From: a virus
Reading direction: 5' to 3' (one strand)
DNA: 64,000 nt
Virus record (IMG/VR): IMGVR_UViG_3300045256_000294
Coordinates: 1 to 64,000 of that record
In this document: in pieces, positions 59,189 through 64,000 of the stretch
Numbering within the stretch: position 1 is the stretch's first letter
Layout of the letters: the number at the start of each line of letters is the position of its first letter
Notes under the pieces: generated by a model
The model's database searches: none
What the model was told of the DNA's origin: nothing
What the model saw: only the letters and a program-made list of their open reading frames with translations
Made by a program: the position numbers and the translations under genes

Positions 59189-61229
59189 GATACTCCCCAT
59201 CAGTGCAAAGGAATTTGTGTTGCATTGTGACTCTCTCTGTCTGGCCATTATCGAAAACTATTTCAAACACCTCCTGCACACCAGTATCGTGAATAGCCAC
59301 GCACTTATCAGTAACAACTATGCCATTGCTGTACGCTTTAAGGGTCGGTAAATCAACTTCATTGGCCCACTCGCCAATAGTGGCCGACCGACCGGTGGTG
59401 GTGTCGGTTAGCACAGTATCTTTGTCAAGGCACTTATTGAAGGCGTATCTGCCGAACGTCTCCATCTTCGGCCACCACTCGTCAGCCTCGGCCTGACCGA
59501 GCATTTTGGCGGCACCGCGCAGCCACTTCTCCTTAATTGGCTTGAGCTTGTGGGTCAACTTCTTGGCAACGGCCTTTCGAGCCTCCTGAGCCTCAGGAGC
59601 AGTGAACCCGGCCACCCGCTGCCAGATGGCCTGCAATTGTTCCTGGTAAACGATCACACCATAGGTGTCCTTGAGGACATCCAGGATGACCGGGTGGAGC
59701 CTTTTCTGCCAAGTCTTACGGCCGTCATCGCGGTTTCTCACCGCATCCGGGATCGAGGCCATCGGACCAGGGTGACCCATCGCGTTGAACAGCATCAAGT
59801 CTTCGAAGCAGTACGACTGGTTGGCCAAAATACTCTTAGCCAGATCGGTGTCGAACTGGAACACCCCGTCCGTCTTTTGCTCGTTGGCGAGCCTGAGGGC
59901 ATGGGGGTCGTCCATGTTGATGAAGTGCTTCTCTCCGTTGCCGTCATAGTAGAAACCAGCGTGCCGGAGCCGTGGGTTGTTGTACTCCATCCCCTCCATA
60001 TTCTTACCAAAGGAGATACCGCGGTTCTCCTCAATAAGCTGGCACGCCTTGAAAATGTACTCCAAAGTCTTTAGGCCAAGGAGGTCCCATTTAATGTAAC
60101 CGAACTTGGATAGCTGGGTGTTACGGCCCTCAGTCCACATGCTCGTCCAGAAGCCCTTGCTTCCGGTCTTGGCCATGGGAACGTTGCCGTACAGCGGCCG
60201 GTTCGTGATGATGATGGCCCCGGCGTGCATCCCCATGTTGCGGATGCGGCCGATCAGGTTGAGAGCTACGTCGAAGATAGGTGGGTACACCCGCTCTTCG
60301 AGTTCCGGATTCTCCAACCGCTGCTTGTCCCATTCAGCCTGCAGTTCGACCCGCCGCTTCTCGCAGCTATCGTAGAAACGACGAAGAGGCTCGTGTTCCT
60401 CGAACAACTTGGCGAATGTCGGCCCATCGGTGTCGGTGGATTCTACGTTACGATCTGCCCAGCACTTCGGGCATTTGAGTTCACCCTTCTTGCTGCCGTA
60501 CAGATGGCCGCACTCCTTACCGGAAGGCAGAATCGCTTTGCATGGGGCCAGCCCGCCTTCCTTGAGATCGTCAACGTCGTCGGGCAGTAGCTTGGTGATC
60601 TGTTCAGCTTTCTCCAACTTGGCCTCTTCCATGTCCACGGTGACGCCAAGGTCATCCACGCTCTTGGTGCCCTTCCGCTTTACCCCAGCTTTGGTCTGCT
60701 GGGTGCCGCGGCCCATGTAGCCAAGGGCGACGGCTGAGTCGATTAAGGCACTCTTGAACTTATAGGTCTGCCACGTACCGACCGAACAGACTGAACCATA
60801 GCCATCATTATGGTTACTGCCGTAAGTCTTGATCGCGAATTCCTTAAGAGGGTCGCGAGCGGCCGGTAGGCAGTCAATGTCGATGTCAGGGCTGTCCGGG
60901 TCCTTGATGAGATCGTGTGGAATGAAGCCGTTAGCGTCCTTGAACTCCAAAACTTTCGCTGCCCGGACGGTGTTGAGCATCGGGGTCTTGCGAGCCACGA
61001 TGGGGTCATCATCCACCATCCCAAGAACCCACGGCAGGACTAGGTTATTGGGGTTAGACAGGAACTTCTTACCTTCAGAGTAACGGTTGACCCAGATTAA
61101 TTCAGCACCCTGCTTCTCGACCTCGGCGATCTCGAACTTGAGCCGTTCTTCGTACGGACCATCTAACCCTCGCTGGGCCAGGACAGCCAGAGCTTTAGAT
61201 ACGACTTGTTGCCAAGAAATATCAGTCAT
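59106..61229 (-). CDS. dnaE: DnaE polymerase, catalytic middle part, ending with a split-intein N-half
   Basis: Second piece of the DnaE-type replicative polymerase (707 residues). The catalytic acidic pair is in DSPDIDIDCLPAARDPLKEF, the third Asp in FGYIKWDLLGLKTLEYIFKA, and conserved polymerase segments include SVCSVGTWQTYKFKSALIDS. A zinc ribbon is inserted (APCKAILPSGKECGHLY ... ELKCPKCWADRN). The extein ends METFGRYAFNK, after which Cys600 starts the intein N-half. The first about 115 residues before the PDIDID motif are unlike normal DnaE order. Start ATG 61229. Its partner halves are at 56325 and 63246. Confidence 0.92.
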   Translation of the reverse strand: MTDISWQQVVSKALAVLAQRGLDGPYEERLKFEIAEVEKQGAELIWVNRYSEGKKFLSNPNNLVLPWVLGMVDDDPIVARKTPMLNTVRAAKVLEFKDANGFIPHDLIKDPDSPDIDIDCLPAARDPLKEFAIKTYGSNHNDGYGSVCSVGTWQTYKFKSALIDSAVALGYMGRGTQQTKAGVKRKGTKSVDDLGVTVDMEEAKLEKAEQITKLLPDDVDDLKEGGLAPCKAILPSGKECGHLYGSKKGELKCPKCWADRNVESTDTDGPTFAKLFEEHEPLRRFYDSCEKRRVELQAEWDKQRLENPELEERVYPPIFDVALNLIGRIRNMGMHAGAIIITNRPLYGNVPMAKTGSKGFWTSMWTEGRNTQLSKFGYIKWDLLGLKTLEYIFKACQLIEENRGISFGKNMEGMEYNNPRLRHAGFYYDGNGEKHFINMDDPHALRLANEQKTDGVFQFDTDLAKSILANQSYCFEDLMLFNAMGHPGPMASIPDAVRNRDDGRKTWQKRLHPVILDVLKDTYGVIVYQEQLQAIWQRVAGFTAPEAQEARKAVAKKLTHKLKPIKEKWLRGAAKMLGQAEADEWWPKMETFGRYAFNKCLDKDTVLTDTTTGRSATIGEWANEVDLPTLKAYSNGIVVTDKCVAIHDTGVQEVFEIVFDNGQTERVTMQHKFLCTDGEYHEVREIIDKGLDVAQAQTGGQGNSSEK
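59109..59432 (-). mobile_element. Split intein N-half (DnaE)
   Basis: 108 codons: block A CLDKDTVLTDTTTGRSATIG, block B ERVTMQHKFLCTDGEYHEVR, ending in a Gln/Gly/Ser-rich stretch and a stop. TxxH is present as TMQH. Confidence 0.92.
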
Positions 61230-61383
61230 AGTTCACCACCAACAAGCAGCTTCTGGTAATCCTGGAGCTTCTCAGGGTGCTTACCCTGGACGTGGAGCGT
61301 CCGGCCGACGTGTTGCTCATCTTAGCGTCACAAAACGGACATTTCAGAGAGCCCGCCTCATCCGACTCCGCCTGACGACTCAC
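61222..61383 (-). pseudogene. Zinc-finger micro-gene before dnaE part 2, frameshifted
   Basis: From GTG 61383 the frame reads LKCPFCDAKMSNTSAGR and then loses sense. In the next frame the sequence continues GRTLHVQGKHPEKLQDYQKL then LVGGEL, whose TGA overlaps the ATG of the polymerase gene (ATGA). The module matches the zinc fingers in the genes at 61393 and 34206. One missing base near 61309 explains the break. Confidence 0.55.
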
Positions 61384-61392
61384 AACATCATC

Positions 61393-62004
61393 TTAGTCGT
61401 CCTCCGGCTCCGGCTGGCATGGGACCTTCCCGGCCAACAGAGCCTGATACTCAGTAAATCTCTCCGGATGAGCGGCCTTAACGTGCAGGGTGCGGCCCGG
61501 TGTGCTGGATACCTCAAACTTGCAGAACGGGCAAGTCAACCCACCGTCCCACCGCTTGGGGTCCTTGGGCTTGGGGTCCTTGGGCTTAGCGGCCTCCTGC
61601 TTCTTTACTTCGTCTGGGTGCTCAGGAATACTGTCCCAATCGATGATGAAGGGAGGGTGTGTCTGATACTTGTTATCCACCCTCTTAACGACACCACACC
61701 ACAAGTAATTCTTGCGTTTCTTGACCGCCTCGATCAACTCGGCGTAGTGAGCCTTGTCCTTGCAGCGGTGCATCTTGATGGGGCAGGGGTTGAGCCCAGG
61801 AGGGCATTCTAGGAAGACAGTCCAGTCGTAGTCAATGCCGCTCTTGGGTGGACCGCTCTGGTCGAGGCGAATTGTGGCGTCTTCGAGCGAGTATTCCTCG
61901 CCCTCGATCATATACCGGTCACCGTCCCGCCGCACGTCCTGACCGCGGACACGACTGGATTTACCGGGCTTGATGGATCGTAGTTGTTCGGCTGTCTTGC
62001 TCAT
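61393..62004 (-). CDS. Zinc-finger protein of the polymerase cluster
   Basis: A 203-residue protein. Front part strand-rich with cysteines (DWTVFLECPPGLNPCPIKMH; YLWCGVVKRVDNKYQTHPPF), Lys/Pro repeats (KDPKPKDPKRWDGG) and then the zinc finger GLTCPFCKFEVSSTPGRTLH followed by VKAAHPER. The finger is nearly identical to that of the nuclease at 34206. It probably binds DNA or a replication partner. It ends just before the frameshifted zinc micro-gene. Confidence 0.55.
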   Translation of the reverse strand: MSKTAEQLRSIKPGKSSRVRGQDVRRDGDRYMIEGEEYSLEDATIRLDQSGPPKSGIDYDWTVFLECPPGLNPCPIKMHRCKDKAHYAELIEAVKKRKNYLWCGVVKRVDNKYQTHPPFIIDWDSIPEHPDEVKKQEAAKPKDPKPKDPKRWDGGLTCPFCKFEVSSTPGRTLHVKAAHPERFTEYQALLAGKVPCQPEPEDD

Positions 62005-62033
62005 AATCCTTCAATACAACAGCCGTATGCCGC

Positions 62034-62183
62034 CTAATTCCCTGTTATGGCGTAACCGATGGCAGCGATAATGGCAATAGCCAGAAGAATACCGACCTTC
62101 CACCAGAAAATGGGGTCCTTGGGCTTACCGCCGCTTGGGGGCTGGGTTGGGTTGAAGTCCCCACCCAGAGGTAGAATTGGCAT
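62034..62183 (-). CDS. Very small one-helix membrane protein
   Basis: A 49-residue protein with Gly/Pro-rich start (MPILPLGGDFNPTQPPSGGK) and a C-terminal hydrophobic helix (GILLAIAIIAAIGYAITG). AAGGAG lies 7 bases upstream of ATG 62183, so it is very likely real though it overlaps the end of the RNase H-like gene. Could be a small lysis or membrane-interaction protein; unknown. Confidence 0.6.
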   Translation of the reverse strand: MPILPLGGDFNPTQPPSGGKPKDPIFWWKVGILLAIAIIAAIGYAITGN

Positions 62184-62628
62184 TGGCCGCTCCTTGTGTC
62201 AGAGAATCGAATTCTTTTTGGGTCTCCATCCCCATCTTCGCCAGTTCACGGGCACGAACGAGTTGTCCACCCATCTCCGCATGCACCATCACCTGGATGT
62301 CTTTATAATACCCGTACCAGCGACGAGCATCCACCATGGCCGCAATAATACCATCTGGACCACCCTTGGTCAAGTAGGTGGCGACCTCCGGCGATTCGAC
62401 GTGAACCGTTGCCTTAGCTCCCCGGAATGCTGGGGCCACAGACGCCAGGGCGAGTCGCACAGCCTGGAAGTCACAGAGTTCCTGAGGAGAACCACCCAGG
62501 CCCCAAGCGAACTCCCGCCGTTGAGTCCGTCCGTGCTCATCCCGAAACAGCAGGACGATCCCACATCCACCCAGGATGTGGGGATCTTCACCTTGGCTTA
62601 GACCGACGCAGTACAGATCGATCGTCAC
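62125..62628 (-). CDS. RNase H-like fold protein, active site altered
   Basis: A 167-residue protein with the RNase H strand order: TIDLYCVGLSQGEDPHILGG CGIVL, then CDFQAVRLALASV (where active RNases H have a Glu near 'N.aE..a'), ATVHVESPEVATYL (in place of t-D-S-x-Y-V) and later DIQVMVHAEMGGQLVRAREL. The key acidic residues are changed or missing, so it may be inactive or a nucleic-acid binder. The C-terminal about 35 residues are Asn/Gly/Pro-rich and overlap the small membrane gene. Confidence 0.5.
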   Translation of the reverse strand: MTIDLYCVGLSQGEDPHILGGCGIVLLFRDEHGRTQRREFAWGLGGSPQELCDFQAVRLALASVAPAFRGAKATVHVESPEVATYLTKGGPDGIIAAMVDARRWYGYYKDIQVMVHAEMGGQLVRARELAKMGMETQKEFDSLTQGAANANSTSGWGLQPNPAPKRR

Positions 62629-63140
62629 AGAATGTTCCCCATTACATCAGTCATGTCCGGGTAGCGGGCCTTGGTGTAGGTGGACAGACTACGCAGGGCC
62701 TCGGCTATCTCCTTAAGTAAAGCACTCTTGGCAGCGATTTTGTCGGGAAGCTGCCGGGCTTTACCGATGACGACAAGAAGGTTGTCACCCTTGTTCTGGA
62801 TGCTCGCCGGGAACTGGTCTCCCTTGGCGGCAGCTTGGGTCGCACGTTGATCGATTGACTGTTGGACAAAGAGAGCAACGGACTCGACGATAGCGAAGGC
62901 GAGCTTGGCCATCTCGGACTTTCGCCGTGTATCGTCCTTATCTTCAAGGAAGTCGATGAGCTTGACTAGGAAGACCGTCAACTGCGGCGACGGCCCCTGC
63001 ATGATGACAAGGTGAGTGCGAATTGAGTGCTTGAGTTCTTCGAGTAGCCGATCGGCAGATGGCGACAGGTTGGCGTCGATCGGTGTCCGCTCTTCTTCGG
63101 GCACCAAGGTGTCATCACCGGGCAGGTTCGCGTCCGACAT
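62625..63140 (-). CDS. Hypothetical helical protein
   Basis: A 171-residue, almost all-helical protein (DRLLEELKHSIRTHLVIMQG; AKLAFAIVESVALFVQQSID; ALLKEIAEALRSLSTYTKAR) with an acidic start. It overlaps the RNase H-like gene by 4 bases. It lies between two pieces of the polymerase. Not recognised. Confidence 0.55.
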   Translation of the reverse strand: MSDANLPGDDTLVPEEERTPIDANLSPSADRLLEELKHSIRTHLVIMQGPSPQLTVFLVKLIDFLEDKDDTRRKSEMAKLAFAIVESVALFVQQSIDQRATQAAAKGDQFPASIQNKGDNLLVVIGKARQLPDKIAAKSALLKEIAEALRSLSTYTKARYPDMTDVMGNIL

Positions 63141-63146
63141 GTAATA

Positions 63147-63175
63147 GCCTCCAGTAGTGGCTATCTACTGGAGGC
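63147..63175. terminator. Hairpin after dnaE part 1
   Basis: GCCTCCAGTAG and its complement form a perfect 11-bp stem with a 7-base loop, followed on the plus side by AAAATTTT. It sits right before the next minus-strand start, so it may end the transcript of the polymerase first piece or control the following gene. Confidence 0.6.
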
Positions 63176-63245
63176 CAAAATTTTCAATCACCGCCACAGT
63201 CCCCACCAACCACTAGTCCCAGAATCGCATCGTACATAGTTATCC

Positions 63246-64000
63246 TCAGTTTACTGGATCAGGCATACTCAGGTTCAGCATATACCCTCCACGCGATGGC
63301 GACAGGAAGCGGTCGAAAGACAGCCCCCACAGCAACGGGTCGAGGGTGTGAATACCGAGCAGGTAGCAGACCAGTGAACCACCAGCACTCCCACGTGGGC
63401 TAAAAGGCCAGCCCTGCTCGCGGCCGTGCAGCACCAGGGTCCGCGTAATAATGAAGTACGACGAGAAGCCCTTATCGATGAACCGCTTGAGTTCGATCTT
63501 AGCCTGCTCGACGTAAGTCACTTCTTTACCGTCGATGATGAACTTCTCCCGGCACGTATCCAGGCCAAGCTCACGGAGTCGAAGGGCGACCAGCCGCTTC
63601 AACTCCTCATCAGCATTCGGAATGTTCGGGATCTTTGGATCAGGATCGAAATCGAACGGCGTCACCTTGTCCGCTATGACCAATGAGTTATCGCACATCG
63701 TCTCGAATACGCTGTCCGGAATCCCCTTCGAGTAAGGATAATTCTTGAAGCGAGCCCAAAGCTCACCCCGTGTCTTCATATACTGCTCGTCAGAATTGAC
63801 GTGAAACAGGTCCTTGCTGTAAACGTTGGTGTCCTGAGCGATGGCCATCATCACTTTCTGCAACAGGAAGTCCTTCCGCGTCAGGTAATGGCAATTTGAA
63901 CTAGTAACCCCAACCAAGAAGCTGCTATCATCTTCCACTTGAATACACCATACCTCCGAAATATCAGATTCAATCCGACGAAATGGATTCTTAATCCAGA
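63246..64000 (-). CDS. dnaE: DnaE polymerase, N-terminal part (partial at window edge), with intein end
   Basis: First piece of the DnaE polymerase. The frame enters from the right edge and ends at 63246. The part up to 63894 is intein; the extein resumes as CHYLTRKDFLLQKVMMAIAQ, the late PHP-domain segment. Then follow LGLDTCREKFIIDGKEV..., FSSYFIITRTLVLHGREQGW, SPRGSAGGSLVCYLLGI and the palm start LDPLLWGLSFDRFLSPSRGG, all matching DnaE. It stops after LNLSMPDPVN, just where a normal DnaE would read 'SMPDIDIDF'; the catalytic Asp pair is on the next piece (59106-61229). GTG 63938 is not the real start. Confidence 0.9.
   Translation of the reverse strand, partial: WIKNPFRRIESDISEVWCIQVEDDSSFLVGVTSSNCHYLTRKDFLLQKVMMAIAQDTNVYSKDLFHVNSDEQYMKTRGELWARFKNYPYSKGIPDSVFETMCDNSLVIADKVTPFDFDPDPKIPNIPNADEELKRLVALRLRELGLDTCREKFIIDGKEVTYVEQAKIELKRFIDKGFSSYFIITRTLVLHGREQGWPFSPRGSAGGSLVCYLLGIHTLDPLLWGLSFDRFLSPSRGGYMLNLSMPDPVN
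63894..64000 (-). mobile_element. C-terminal end of an intein in the DnaE PHP domain
   Basis: Reading from the edge: SDISEVWCIQVEDDSSFLVG then VTSSN followed by extein Cys. This fits intein block F and the terminal Asn/+1 Cys; the penultimate residue is Ser rather than His. The rest lies beyond the window. Confidence 0.8.

Overview
The window is part of the genome of a large tailed bacteriophage with a contractile tail (myovirus morphology). The evidence is a 948-residue tail sheath protein at the left end, and at the right a phage replication and recombination set: a gp32-like single-strand DNA-binding protein, RecA/UvsX, a DnaB/gp41-like helicase, a T4 RNase H-like 5' exonuclease, a family-A-like polymerase and a DnaE-type polymerase. 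The host cannot be read from the sequence. A CMP-KDO synthetase gene suggests a Gram-negative host with KDO-containing surface glycan. The genetic code looks standard: TAA, TAG and TGA all end intact genes. Most genes lie on the minus strand in tightly packed runs with ATGA or short overlaps. The plus strand carries short accessory genes.

Layout. 1-12.9 kb: virion genes on the minus strand (sheath and a series of probable neck, tail and head-completion proteins), invaded by HNH genes and by a composite element that splits a probable neck-protein gene. 13-38.9 kb: accessory region, with four glycosyltransferases (one carrying an intein) plus a further probable one, two sulfotransferases, a methyltransferase, a macro-domain protein, a 2OG-Fe(II) oxygenase, a disrupted GDP-mannose dehydratase, dihydroorotase, an orotate phosphoribosyltransferase with an N-terminal amber codon, a LAGLIDADG gene next to two decayed tRNA-like sequences, and many HNH genes and remnants. 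39-64 kb: DNA metabolism, including RecA with a full intein, and DnaE encoded in three separate pieces. Sugar-nucleotide genes (CMP-KDO synthetase, a UDP-galactopyranose mutase-like flavoprotein) sit at 53.2-54.9 kb.

The most striking feature is the density and variety of homing elements. There are at least four intein loci (RecA, a glycosyltransferase, DnaE at two sites) and a probable fifth Hint domain in the neck protein. Free-standing endonucleases include HNH, LAGLIDADG, PD-(D/E)XK and Vsr-like types. In DnaE the two halves of a split intein are encoded on either side of a Vsr-like endonuclease gene, so the polymerase must be rebuilt by trans-splicing. The neck gene shows a similar but less complete arrangement, joined to a SprT-like protease domain.

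Many accessory genes carry an in-frame stop or single-base frameshift, whereas the large core genes are intact. This may be real decay or residual sequencing error. All function calls rest on reading motifs by eye; no database search was run.
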